This document shows positions 44,340 to 54,590 of a DNA stretch of 64,000 nt, piece by piece (the stretch's first letter is position 1; every line of letters begins with the position of its first letter). The notes under the pieces were generated by a model that saw nothing but the letters and a program-made list of their open reading frames with translations, searched no databases and was not told the origin of the DNA. The DNA is taken from the NCBI RefSeq assembly GCF_022682495.2, contig NC_071390.1, forward strand, positions 146,792,583-146,856,582. Reading direction: 5' to 3'. This DNA comes from Desmodus rotundus (taxonomy: Eukaryota > Chordata > Mammalia > Chiroptera > Phyllostomidae). Made by a program: the position numbers and the translations under genes.

Positions 44340-44432
44340 TGGATCTGAGCCAAAGACAGAAAAGACATAGACAGCAGAGTGGAGACAACTGTATTTGAAC
44401 AACAATAAAAAAATAAAAATTAAAAAAGTTAA
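44340..44432 (+). mobile_element. bat L1 3' end, sense fragment
   Basis: GTGGAGACAACTGTATTTGA then ACAACAATAAAAAAATAAAA is the sense form of the L1 3' end seen in complement at 14106 and 61862. The piece is short and 5'-truncated. TSDs are not clear. Confidence 0.55.
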
Positions 44433-44479
44433 AAAGATTCTTAATTTTAACATTGAAAAAGTCGGTCAGCCCTTTTTTT

Positions 44480-45120
44480 TAAGGTTAGGGATTTTTATGT
44501 CTTTAAGAACCGCCCCCCATACTTTGAATCCATGAAGACCTTTCTTTTTATTTTCTTCTAACTTTGAAAATTAGTTTAGTCTATAGGACACCAGGAAGTG
44601 ATTTTTATGGATGGTGTGAAATTGGGATTCAATCTCATTTTTCAAATGGGTAACCAATGATCTCTGAATTGCTTTTTCTTTCTTTCTTTCTTTTTAAAAA
44701 AGATTTTATTTATTTTTTAGAGAAGTGAAGGGAGGGAGAAAGAGAGGGAGAAAAACACCAATGTGTGCTTGTATCTAGCACACCCCCTACTGGGGATCGG
44801 GCCCACAACCCAGGCATGTGCCCTGACTGAGAATCGAACCAACGACCCTTCAGTTTGCAGGCCGGCACTCAATCCACTGAGCTACACCAGCCAGGGCTGA
44901 ACCACTTTTTCTTTCCCCACTGATTTTAATGTTAACGTTGTCAATTTAATAATGATCTATACATGTAAATCTGTTTGCGCTCCATAGCTTGTTGTCATCT
45001 GGTTGGTCACTTGAGTTGTTTTCAAATTTTTGCTATTATAAATTATCGTGTGAGCAACAGTTTTGCATGCAGATATTTGATACAGGTCTGTTTGCTGTTT
45101 ACTTCCGTAAGATAAATGTC
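44480..45120 (-). mobile_element. old L1 3'UTR/ORF2-end fragment, antisense
   Basis: GGTGTGAAATTGGGATTCAA, then TTTTTCAAATGGGTAACCAA before the VES, and GTTGTTTTCAAATTTTTGCT with ATTATAAATTATCGTGTGAG after it, read as the complement of an old L1 3'UTR. The VES at 44694-44898 interrupts it. Confidence 0.5.
44694..44898 (-). mobile_element. VES SINE, antisense
   Basis: The complement runs AGCCCTGGCTGGTGTAGCTC through GGTTCGATTCTCAGTCAGGG and GGGTTGTGGGCCCGATCCCC to a TAAATAAAATC tail. GAATTGCTTTTTCTTTC at 44666-44682 and GAACCACTTTTTCTTTC at 44899-44915 are imperfect TSDs (14 of 17). Confidence 0.92.
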
Positions 45121-45454
45121 TAGATGTGGTTTCGCTATATCAAAGAGCGAGCACATTGTGATTTTATTACTTTGCCCTGTGTACAGACTCTTCCTCACCC
45201 TGCTGTCTCCACATGGATTTTCTTCTCACCTCATTCAGGGTCTGACTCCCCAAACCAGGCTGATGCTCCTCCCAGGCTCCCACAGTCCACCCTAGGCTAC
45301 CGCAGCTCCTCATGGCCCCTCTCCCCATATTTGTGAGTTTAAGGTAAAGTTGTTCATGAAGAAAGGAAAGAGAAACGAAGAGAAACAGGAGGAATTTAGG
45401 TGCATTTTAAGGTGGGCATTTTCCTTTTTTAATGATACAGCTCTCACAAAGGCT
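45121..45454. other. unassigned sequence, possibly L2-related
   Basis: C/T-rich text at 45180-45320 could be the 5' part of an L2 whose 3' end follows at 45455, but I cannot align it confidently. No gene is recognised. Confidence 0.35.
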
Positions 45455-45605
45455 TTACTGATCCCTACTTCCACCCGCTGTGTACTTGACCTGAAGGAGG
45501 CTCTGTGAAGTCACGGGGTCAGTCTTGTTCATTGCTGTATTTTTTGCACAGTTCCTGGCACATAGTAAATGTCCAATAAGAATTTGTAAAATGAATGACT
45601 GTGCT
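45455..45605 (+). mobile_element. L2 3' end, sense
   Basis: GTCAGTCTTGTTCATTGCTG, CACAGTTCCTGGCACATAGT and AAATGTCCAATAAGAATTTG with AATGAATGACTG follow the L2 3' terminus. Confidence 0.6.
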
Positions 45606-45963
45606 GCTCACTTTTCACCAGCAAGTTTTTATCATTAAAAAACAAATCCACTCTATCTATGTATAATGGCAGCATCTCCCAGCCAGGCGTTGGTCAGCTG
45701 TGGAATGCAGCAGAGCCCAGGTCTGTGATGTCTTTGGGGGGTTCTACCAATGCTTCTCCTCTGTAATGCTCCCCTGACCCACCACGGTCAGCACGCAGTT
45801 CTGTGAACTGAATTTCTGCAGTGATTTCCAATATACCATGCCAACTAGAGTTTGTCCTCACAGATTTTCTGCTTCCTAAGTGAAATGTAAGACCAAACTG
45901 TGCCCAGCATGTAACTGGTTTCATAATTATACAACCAGGAACAGATCGTTTTTATACCATCGT

Positions 45964-46215
45964 GGGTAAGAACATGGGCTACCGAATCTAACTGACCTGA
46001 GTTCAATGTTGGTCATATTATTTGGTAGCTAAGGAACCTTGGGAAGTTTAACCTCCTCCACCCTCACCCACCGTTTCCTCATTTGTGCAGCGTGGGTAAT
46101 GATACCTAGCTCTCAGTGTTCCTGGGAGGATGAAGTGAGAGATGATGCGTATAAAGTGCTTAGCGCAATGCCTGGCACATAATTCTAATGGCTACAGCTT
46201 GTTAGGCACTGATAA
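45964..46215 (+). mobile_element. MIR SINE, sense
   Basis: GTAAGAACATGGGCTACCGA, ACTGACCTGAGTTCAATGTT, AGGAACCTTGGGAAGTTTAA, CCGTTTCCTCATTTGTGCAG, GATGAAGTGAGAGATGATGC, and TAAAGTGCTTAGCGCAATGC with CTGGCACATA follow the MIR consensus from the tRNA-like part to the 3' tail. Confidence 0.85.
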
Positions 46216-47430
46216 TTATTAGCCTGCCCAGAGAGCTTAGAAGGTCTGTTTGCACCAAATTTATTTATTAACTCAGTGGAAATGGAGACTTACTTCCAGG
46301 AGTGGGGAAGAAAAAGAAAAGCTTTACTTTTAATTTGATTGAACAAACTGCCTCTTAAAGTTCTTGTTGCTTTACTATGGGCTTTGATTCCTATAAATTT
46401 CTCCTGCCTTGCCTAGGGTAGTATACCAGGGGGCCAGTAATGACTTCATAAAGACCAGTGTGAGGGTTGGGAGCAGGAGCTAACAGACTAATAAGCCTGC
46501 CCCCAGGCAGGCTGTGCCCATCAAAGCCCCAAATCATCCAAGGTCCATCTCCCCCTCCTCAGTGGACTTGCCTTTAAGCACAGTTCATCAAAAGCCGCCA
46601 TCCTGCACTTCCTGACACACGGCTAGATGATAATAAGTTATGGAGGGCATGAATAGACTCAAAGACATTGCTTATTAAAGCTGAGATGTAGCATGAGAAA
46701 TAAACCCAATAAATGGCCTCCTTGAATGGTAAAATAAATGCTGTAAGAAGTTATAAGAGACTTTGTGAGCTGTAACATCCTTAGGAGGAATTTTTTTAAA
46801 AAGTGTTTTGTTTTTTACAATCTTTCATCTCTGATGGAAAGAAATAAAAATTCTCCTTCAGTGTGAACCCCATTCCGATGAGCAACTCACTAGAAATGCC
46901 ATCTTTTCTCTGCCTTAAAGTGAACAGAGAGAGGTAAGGGGAAAATATTTCTTTTTATTAGTAGAAAAGTGATATGAATTCTTGGAATTCTTGGCTAGTT
47001 GTTGCTTTGAAGGCTTGGCTGACTAAGGACTCATTTTGTGCATCAAAGACTCATTTAGCTTTTCCTCAACAGCTGTGATGAGGATTATGATCAGTTCCTA
47101 CAAGTGTAAAAATTAACAGTGCTTGGCATCACATCAGTCTCTCCGCTTTTCAGAAGATCTTTAAGGCTTACAGTCTCCCAGTTCTCCTGCCGCTGTGTGT
47201 GGATGGAGTAGACTTTACTGGAGGTGAGGAAGGATAGATGGAGGGCATGGCAGGCAGGGCAGTTCTGAAAATGCTCTTCTATGCTTTTGGTCCTCCAGGT
47301 CCTCACTAAGCTGCGTGTCTGCTGGCTCCTCTTCTCTCCCTCCCCTGGCTGCTTCTCTCTCCTGGATTGCTCTGGGAGCTTCGCTCTCTTCTTCTCCTTG
47401 GATGTAGAGCAATTCCGTGCTCTTCTACAG
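46216..47430. other. unassigned non-coding sequence
   Basis: I see no gene or identifiable repeat. C/T-rich text occurs at 47320-47400. Confidence 0.4.
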
Positions 47431-48240
47431 AACTCTCAGGTTTGACTCCCAGTGCAGGGTCCTGGCAGGAGACAAGCCACACCAGTGATTTTAGCACAGA
47501 TATTTTAATATAAAGAATTGGTGACTAGAATACCTGGTTAACTGAAATGGCAGAGAGTACATCGAGATACCCAGAGGAAATAACTGCAGGGAGCAGCTAC
47601 CACCCCCAGGACAGGGAGAGCGAGTGGACAGGGAATGCTGCGGGTGCCACATGTGCCCAGCCCCCTCTGGCTCCCACATTCCCCCCGCAGTTCTCTGAGT
47701 GCACGCACTAGGGCAGGCCTGGTGTGACCTGCACAGTATCCTAAACAGGAACGGCAGAGCACAGTTATGAAGACACAGACACTTGAAAGTGGGCTTAGCA
47801 GAGCAGGTGCCTGAGCTTGGAGGAGGAGTCTGCGGGGCTGAGCCCCAGACTTGTGCTGACACTGGTGTCTCTGAAGCTGGGGTGTGATGACACTGATTCT
47901 GCAAGTGTAGGAAAACTGCCTGCTGGGTGCAGCCGCTGCTCCGGGAAGGAACTGCCTGCGCTTTGGGGCAGTAGCATTGCTGGGGTGGTACTCACAGCAC
48001 TAGCAGATGGACAGAAAGGAGTCCCTTCCACCCCACAGTAGCCCTGCAGTCCCCCTCTTGGTGGGCCCTTCACAGAGGAGAATGACAAGCAGAAATGTGG
48101 TTTGAACCATCTGCCCCCAGCATCACAGAGCAGAGCACAGAGGAGGATCTGGAACCTGGAGACAGCAATTGAATATGTGGTGCGCATGCCCGGAGTCATT
48201 AGGGTGCTCAGCAAAATCACAGGGCTTCCGTTGGACATGG
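47431..48240. repeat. unidentified interspersed-repeat-like sequence containing block A1
   Basis: The text from TTTAATATAAAGAATTGGTG (47506) through 48240 resembles in style an ancient interspersed repeat with frequent CTG/GGGAAC words, but I cannot name it. The subsection 47631-47764 is about 87% identical by eye to 51131-51264 on the same strand. The 147-codon minus frame at 47795-48238 shows no recognisable domain. Confidence 0.4.
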
Positions 48241-48561
48241 GCCCCCTTTTCTAGAATGCAGTTGTGGTTATGACTAACAGCAACAATAAGATGCCATGAC
48301 ACCAGAATTTTAGAGAAACAAACTTCCAGTTCAGGTGCTCCATTTTATTGCAGTTAAGATCCGTGTGTCCTGCCCAGCCATCTGCCAACTACTATTCGAT
48401 TTAGCTTCCATAAGGACCGATTTCATCACGTCACCTCCCATTACTTACACTACTCAAGTCTGAATTCTGTGCAGTACTTTAAAATTCACCCTTACCTCAC
48501 GCTTTCCACTTTCGGCAACCCTCCCCGGCCTCCATTTCACACAAAGCCACCCCCCCTCCCC

Positions 48562-48790
48562 CATAATCTACCGCAGTGCTTCCTTCCTCCTAACCATTCC
48601 TCTCCCTGCCTCCTCCTCCCCGCCGGCCCCACCCGTTTTTCTTTATTTTTGTAATTCATTTGTTCTTTAATTAAGCTGGGTCAAAAACTTGTTTGGAATC
48701 GAATAAAAGGTAGAAGGTTTCTGCCTGGAAAATACACAGGGACACCACCTTCGTGTGTAATTCTGAGGGCTCACGGACACCCTGAAGATC
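48562..48790 (+). repeat. block B1, paralogous to 52463-52701
   Basis: TTTTTCTTTATTTTTGTAAT, TTCATTTGTTCTTTAATTAA, AACTTGTTTGGAATCGAATA, AAAGGTAGAAG and TGTGTAATTCTGAGGGCTC occur here and again, with few changes, at 52463-52701 in the same orientation. The family is not recognised. Confidence 0.75.
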
Positions 48791-50320
48791 CTGGGTATGG
48801 GTCCTTAGGGGGTCAGCAGTTCTCAGATTAGGGTCTCCCAGAACTGCAGAACCTGGAAGTCTCTCCTCACAAAGCCAGGCCCCACAGCACCAGCTGCACA
48901 GATCGTCTTTGGCTCTGCTTCGTCTCCTACAGTGTCCGCTTTATTTCACCAGCATAGAAGGGGCGGGCTTTAGTGACTGAGAGTCTCATGTATTGATGTT
49001 CCAGCTCCTCAATGAATGCCAACCCCTTTGTGTGTAGGGACCGCCTCCCTTCCCTCCCTTCCTCTCCTGCATCACACAGCATTAGGTTTCACAAGAAGAA
49101 GAAACAAACAATACATATTTATGGACATATATTCATTCAAGACTATTTCTGACACTAGGTTTACTTGATATAAGTTTTAATACCTTCTTGTTATGTAATC
49201 AAACTACATTTATTTTGACATATTCCATAATCCCTACTTTTTGTTAATCAGACAAGTGCCTCTCCTACTTAATATTAAGTTAATAGTTTTCTCAGTGTTT
49301 CAGAAAAGCACAAAGTGGTGACTTTTGTCATTGTACATAACACATTTTTTTTTTTCAGTCACCAAATGATAAACACGAAGTTTGTTGCTGGGTCCAGGGA
49401 CACATCCGCAGGGCAACCATCCTTGCTGCGCTTGGCTGTGCTCCTGTGTCTGTTCTGAGGTTTTCCCCATGCAGGTCTGGACTCCGTTTTCCTGCCCCTT
49501 CTCTGTTCTGAAGCCCTGCTCTGGGGTCTGCTCAGAGGGCTCCTTTCATCAATGATTTGTCCCCCCCCCCCCCAACTGTGCTGCTCCTAGCTGCTTCTCT
49601 AGCCCCTGAGCCACACAGCCTGTGCCCTGCACCTCCCCCTTCGGCAGCCCATAGGGAGCCCCTGTGCCAGTCTCGCTCTGCTCCATGAGAGGGAAGACGG
49701 CACCTATGAACAGAGTGCCCTAGCAGGCAGAGATACTGCCTGGAAGAACTAAAGGGAGGGACCATCTGGTCACGGTCGTGGGTATAGTTCAAAGGCAACA
49801 ACAGTGAAGGTGTTTCTCCTAACGTTCATTCTTTTTGGTGCCAGCTGGCAGAAGACTGTGGAGAAATGGCAGTGTGAGGGTGCGGGTGAAGAGCAGTGAG
49901 GCCTGTAAAGTGTGCCTCCTCTGCCCAGGCCAGAGCCTCAGGTCTGTGCGAACCCCTCTGCTAGGGGCTCTGGACATCCTCCAGGAGCCTAATGAAAACC
50001 CACCACAGCTGTTTCCGCTCAGCTCCCTCACCATGCACTTTGAGCTGTGTGGGTTACTGTGGCCCCCAAATCTGTGAACTTGGATTTCTGCTCTGCATCT
50101 ACCCCTGTTTTCATGGCCTGCCTCACCTCAGACCCTCCCCTGTAGGGGCCCTGCCATCCACCCCACACCACCATCATGACCAAGGAGCAGATTTGTATCC
50201 AACTGCTTTCATGCCTGTGGACCAACCTCTGCCTCTCAGAGGAGGGGTCTTGACATGTTAAGTGCGTGAAATCTTCTCTCCTTCACTATAATTGCAGGTA
50301 TGAGTCCCACTTAATGATTA
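48791..50320. other. unassigned non-coding sequence
   Basis: No gene is recognised. It contains the poly-C run at 49560-49574. Several overlapping frames of 70-90 codons at 49532-50261 look like chance in GC-richer sequence. Confidence 0.4.
49560..49574. repeat. poly-C tract
   Basis: About 15 C residues follow TTTGT. As a homopolymer it is probably length-variable. Confidence 0.85.
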
Positions 50321-50324
50321 AATT

Positions 50325-50430
50325 TTCAAATATCCAGAGAGGTTAAGTAGCTTTCCCAAGGTCACACAACCAGTAAGCGATAAAACCAGGCTTCAAATAC
50401 TTGACAGTTCGACCCCAAAATGAGTGCTAC
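50325..50430 (-). mobile_element. MIR SINE fragment, antisense
   Basis: TCCAGAGAGGTTAAGTAGCT, TTCCCAAGGTCACACAACCA and AGTAAGCGATAAAACCAGGC are the complement of the central MIR region. Confidence 0.75.
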
Positions 50431-51130
50431 ATCTCCTCTTGAAAATGACAATTACATAGAACCTATGCTATACTTCCTTCCCCGCACTCTCTCATCTGTG
50501 AATGGAGTTAGTACAGGATAATAGCACTCCTTTCTGCTGATTGAACTCAGCCTCGGAAGCTTTCTTAACACAGTGCTCTAGAAAGTCACTAACGATGAAA
50601 TTGGTTGGCATATGGGATGACACTTGTCTACCATGCTTGCCACGAGTCCTTCTGTTTTAGATGAAGAGGAATGGCGTGTCGAGTTTGATGAGCCAGGAAA
50701 CAGAAGCTGCTGTTCAGCATCTCGTTCTCTCATATTTTTTAGGCATGTGTTCTTTTGGATAGGATTTGAGATTTGTTCTGGTGCTCCAGATCAAAGCCAA
50801 GGAACGTGGGGAGAGAAGGTGGGAAGTGTGGCAAGGCAACCACACAGGAGGACAGTCCCTGGCTCCCAGAGAGAGCTACTTACCACCTTTCAATCCTTGG
50901 GCTCCAGCTGCCCAGGTTCCTTTTAGTGAAACCTGATGCTAGCTGGCCATTTAAAGCAGCCCAGGGAAAGGCAAAGCAGATCTGGCAAGGGTGGACAACT
51001 CGCTGCTGCTGCTAAAGCGTGCCAGCCGCAGATTCTAGAAAGGGATTGTGGAGGTTCTGGGGGCGGGGTGGGTTGTGCTGAGGATCCTCAGATATTTGTC
51101 CTTCAGGACAGGTGTCTGCCTGTGGGGTGC
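50431..51130. other. unassigned non-coding sequence
   Basis: No gene is recognised. A 100-codon plus frame at 50624-50926 has no domain I know. Confidence 0.4.
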
Positions 51131-51264
51131 AGGAATGCTGCGGGATGCCACATGTGCCCACCCCCCTCTGGCTCCCATGTTCCCCCCACAGTGCTCTGAG
51201 TGCACGCGCCAGGCCAGGCCTGGTGTGAAGCGCACAGTATCGGAACAGGAACTGCAGAGCACAA
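51131..51264 (+). repeat. block A2, paralogous to 47631-47764
   Basis: AGGAATGCTGCGGGATGCCA, CATGTGCCCACCCCCCTCTG, CTCTGAGTGCACGCGCCAGG and AGGCCTGGTGTGAAGCGCAC align base by base with 47631-47764, with roughly 17 differences in 134 positions by eye. Several overlapping open frames here mirror those at the other copy. Confidence 0.75.
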
Positions 51265-52462
51265 CAAACACAGCGCGTGCGGAGAATCACAGGGACTGGG
51301 AGCAGCAGACCCACCTCCTCAGGGGCTTGTGGCTCCGGGAGGCTGTCGGAGGACCTTTGGCCAACCTCAATTTTATTTCAGGAAATATGGCCTGACTGCA
51401 AAATTAGTGCAGTGAAGGGCTCCCTGATACCCAGACACGTCAATCAGGGCCAATGGGCAGAATGCAAGCAACCTGCCCGTCCTGCGCTCAGGTGCCCAGA
51501 TGATTGGTTAACCTGGTCCAAGACAGGCTGTCTTGAGTTTCCAAGTGCAAAAGGAGAGGAAATGCCAGAAATGGGGACTGTGTGGTTTCTCAAAGCCAAA
51601 TTGGTGCACAGACAGGACCTTGGGATTGAATAAGCTGGGAACTGGTTGTCCATGGTTCTGTGGAGTCAGGGGTCAGGACACAAATTTGAAGAGTCCGATG
51701 GACTCTGTCCCCTGCCTTTGTGATTAGATCTGAGCTACTTAGAGTTCTCTGTTTGGTTTACAAGCCCTTGTTCAACGGATTCAGGCTGGAAGGAGGCAAA
51801 TGAGTGTGTTGGGATGTGTGTGTCTGTGTTGGGAGGTTGTTCGTAACTTCACTCATTTTGTGATTCTCTCAGAAGCTCAATGTTGTAAATAAAAACCTCA
51901 TCTGTGTTCGAGAACTTAAGGGGGGATTTGCTTGTTTACTTATCACCTGTATGCACTGCTTGGCTAGGTGGAAATATGGAGGTGAACTGGTCCATGGGGG
52001 GCTGGGAGGACGAGCCGTGAGGAATGATGCGCTAGAACTCCTGGCCCACGGTGCCTGGCGAGGAGGCCAGTGTGAAATGTGCTCCCTGCAGAGAGCTCCT
52101 TTGTCTGATAGGACATTGCCGTTGTGTTAGAATAACCTTGATGAGATTCTGTTGTGATTCCCTCCACTTTGGATGAAAGTAATTATTTAGTATACATGTC
52201 CTTAAAGAAAGAACACTGTGTCAGGAAGTCATCCTGATCTCCTAATGCCCCTCAATATATTCCTAGCTGTGGAAGTTTTAACAGCATTCATAACTTGTGG
52301 GGGCCAACTCGGCCTGTCAATACACACACACCCACATATGGATGTGTATGTGTGTGTATATACACACATACAGATGTTTATATCACACACAAAACTATTA
52401 TGTGAAATCATTGACTGAATTTGTGTTCTAATTAGAAATTAATCCTCTCATTAGTCCCTCCA
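51265..52462. other. unassigned non-coding sequence between blocks A2 and B2
   Basis: No gene is recognised, and no similarity to the 47.77-48.56 kb interval was detected by eye. A CA/TG tract at 52320-52378 is listed separately. Confidence 0.4.
52320..52378. repeat. (CA)n/(TG)n tract with dyad symmetry
   Basis: ATACACACACACCCACATAT is followed by GGATGTGTATGTGTGTGTAT and then ATACACACATACAGATG. CA-rich and TG-rich segments face each other, so the tract can fold on itself. It is a compound microsatellite. Confidence 0.8.
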
Positions 52463-52701
52463 CATAATCTGCTTCATTACAGGAATGCTTTGTTCCTCCT
52501 AACCATGCTTCCTTCTCCCCCTCCCTCCAGCCCCCAGCCACACACATTTTTCTTTATTTTCGTAATTCATTTATTCTTTAATTAATCTGGGTCAAGAACT
52601 TGTTTGGAATTGAATAAAAGGTAGAAGCGTTTCCCTGGACGTTACAGGGACACTGCATTTGTGTGTAATTCTGAGGGCTCCCTGACACCCTGCAGAAGTC
52701 C
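52463..52701 (+). repeat. block B2, paralogous to 48562-48790
   Basis: TTTTCTTTATTTTCGTAATT, CATTTATTCTTTAATTAATC, AACTTGTTTGGAATTGAATA, AAAGGTAGAAG and TGTGTAATTCTGAGGGCTC match block B1 in order and orientation. Similarity stops abruptly at about 52701. Confidence 0.75.
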
Positions 52702-52936
52702 ATAAAGAAGCAGAGGGCAAGCAGAGGGCATGCTTTCCAATTAAGCAGGAGGTTTCAACATGATGATGTAAATAACCAAATAATTATATTTCCCCAAGGC
52801 ATTGTTAAACTTGTCCTTTAAGGAGAATGCAGAACTTTTCGTTTCTTTCTTGATGAAACAAATTTTGTTTTAGCAGGAAAGCTTCTTGAAGCCAGAAACC
52901 AGGTCTTTGGCTCTTTTATAGCTGTAATAATCATGA
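52702..52936. other. unassigned short interval
   Basis: Nothing is recognised between block B2 and the following LTR, apart from a repeat-like GAAGCCAGAAACCAGGTCTT near 52889. Confidence 0.35.
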
Positions 52937-53362
52937 TTGCTGTTCATGAAATATTTCCAGTTCTCTCCCCTACTGGGCACATGGTGGGATTCCACTTCCT
53001 GCTCCTTTGAGGGTAGGTGGTGCCCTGAGACTAGTCTGGCCAATGAGTTATGATAGAAAACTACACCTATCACTCCTGTGCTAGAAGCTTTGGTCTCCTG
53101 CTTGAGATTCTCCAGGGTTTACTTTTCTCTCTGACATGGCAGCCAATAATATTCAAGATGGTAGCTGCTTTATTTACCTAGATACCTGAATATTTGTAAA
53201 GAACCAACTCTTTCCTCTCCCACACTTCCCACCTGCCACTCCCCAAGCCTCCTGCTAACTCTCAATGGATATGTGGCAAGAGTGAGAAATAAACTTTTGT
53301 ACATTTAATCCACAAAAAATTTGGAATTGTTTGTTACTACAGCATAATCCCGACTAATACAA
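52937..53362 (+). mobile_element. ERVL-MaLR-type LTR, sense
   Basis: TGTTCATGAAATATTTCCAG, ACTGGGCACATGGTGGGATT, CACTTCCTGCTCCTTTGAGG, ACATGGCAGCCAATAATATT with CAAGATGGTAGCTGC, AGTGAGAAATAAACTTTTGT and TTTGTTACTACAGCATAATC with CCGACTAATACA appear in the order of a MaLR/MLT-type LTR. AATAAA lies at 53286-53291. No internal sequence follows. Confidence 0.7.
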
Positions 53363-54055
53363 TGTAAGACCTAGCCTATATTTCAAGTACGTATTACATC
53401 TGCATTTTTTAATATAGTCTTAGGGCCTCTAGACTATTAGCACCTTGAGGGAAGACACAGCATACCTGAAGCAATAAGGAAACATGAAGAGAATGAGCAA
53501 CAGAATCCAATGTTTCTCTTAAATTGTATTTAAGCTAACAGTTTTAGCTTTTTCTCTTATCATTGCCCTCAAAAGGACATCTTTCAAGGCTAAAACTTTA
53601 TTACATGTATTTCCTCTGTCCCTGGACAGTTTCTAGCAGAATCATAGTAAATCCCAGAAAAATAATCTTTGGTCATGGGGCAGCGGGGAGAAACTGGTTA
53701 CTACATGGCTGAGAATCAGTTATGCTCAGAACAAAGGCGCTGCTTCTCTTTTGCATAATAGGAACACTTTCAAGGTCTATTGTGGGAATAGAAGTGGTCC
53801 AGTCTTATATAGGTGGCAGCCTCAAATCTTTTTTTTTAGCCTCAAATATTTCATCACAAATATTTACCATGCACAGCCACCAATAACTTGTTAAGTTATA
53901 ACTCATTTTTCTGTATTTCAATCAAATTTAGTTTATCCAGATCACTCATTTAGTTGATTAGAAGGAGATAATCAGTAATAACCATATCAAATGGCTATGT
54001 TCCCCAGCAAACTAAGATTCATTTTAGTTAACTCACATAAGCAGAGTGCAGTTTC
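53363..54055. other. unassigned non-coding sequence
   Basis: I see no gene or repeat here. Confidence 0.4.
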
Positions 54056-54435
54056 TACTGAGCTTTCTAAAATATTGAAAGTAATTTGGAAGTTCTCCAT
54101 TACTCCCTTTGAGTAACAGCCTAGAGACTTGCTGTGGCTTGCTTCCTCAGTTCATTGAGGCCCCCGGCTATGCTACCTGATATAGCTATAACCACACTCC
54201 CTGAGCATGTCTCCCCTATTCTTCTTAGAGAATTTAAGACCTGAAATTATGCTCTTTTACTTGTTTACTTGGCTATCATCTAATCTTCCCTACTAGAGGG
54301 GAGCTGCATGAGGACAGGAGAGTCATCTCTTCTGTTCCCTGCTTTATGTCTGACACCTAGAACAGTGCTTGGCATGTACTAACTACTCAATACATGCTTG
54401 TTCACCGAAGGGACAAATGATTGAGTGAAGGAGTC
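54056..54435 (+). mobile_element. L2 3' region, sense
   Basis: GAGGGGAGCTGCATGAGGAC, TCTTCTGTTCCCTGCTTTAT, ACACCTAGAACAGTGCTTGG and AACTACTCAATACATGCTTG follow the L2 3' end. The upstream part is more diverged. Confidence 0.65.
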
Positions 54436-54489
54436 CATCATCAATGAATTGCATGAATCATAGAATCCATATGATAGAAGCAGAAGGAA

Positions 54490-54590
54490 ACCAGAGCTCT
54501 TCAGTGCGTAGCCTTACAGATGAGTGCACTGTGGGTCACATCTAAATCACACACAGGTGTGTGGTAGAGTCAGAACCATGGCTCACAGTT
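54490..54590 (-). mobile_element. MIR-like SINE fragment, antisense
   Basis: CCTTACAGATGAGTGCACTG, TGGGTCACATCTAAATCACA and GTGGTAGAGTCAGAACCATG resemble the complement of the MIR core. The match is weak. Confidence 0.45.

Noticed and set aside
47795..48238. 147-codon minus-strand open frame
   Set aside because: It lies in repeat-like sequence, is Ser/Pro-rich without a domain, and has an overlapping plus-strand frame.
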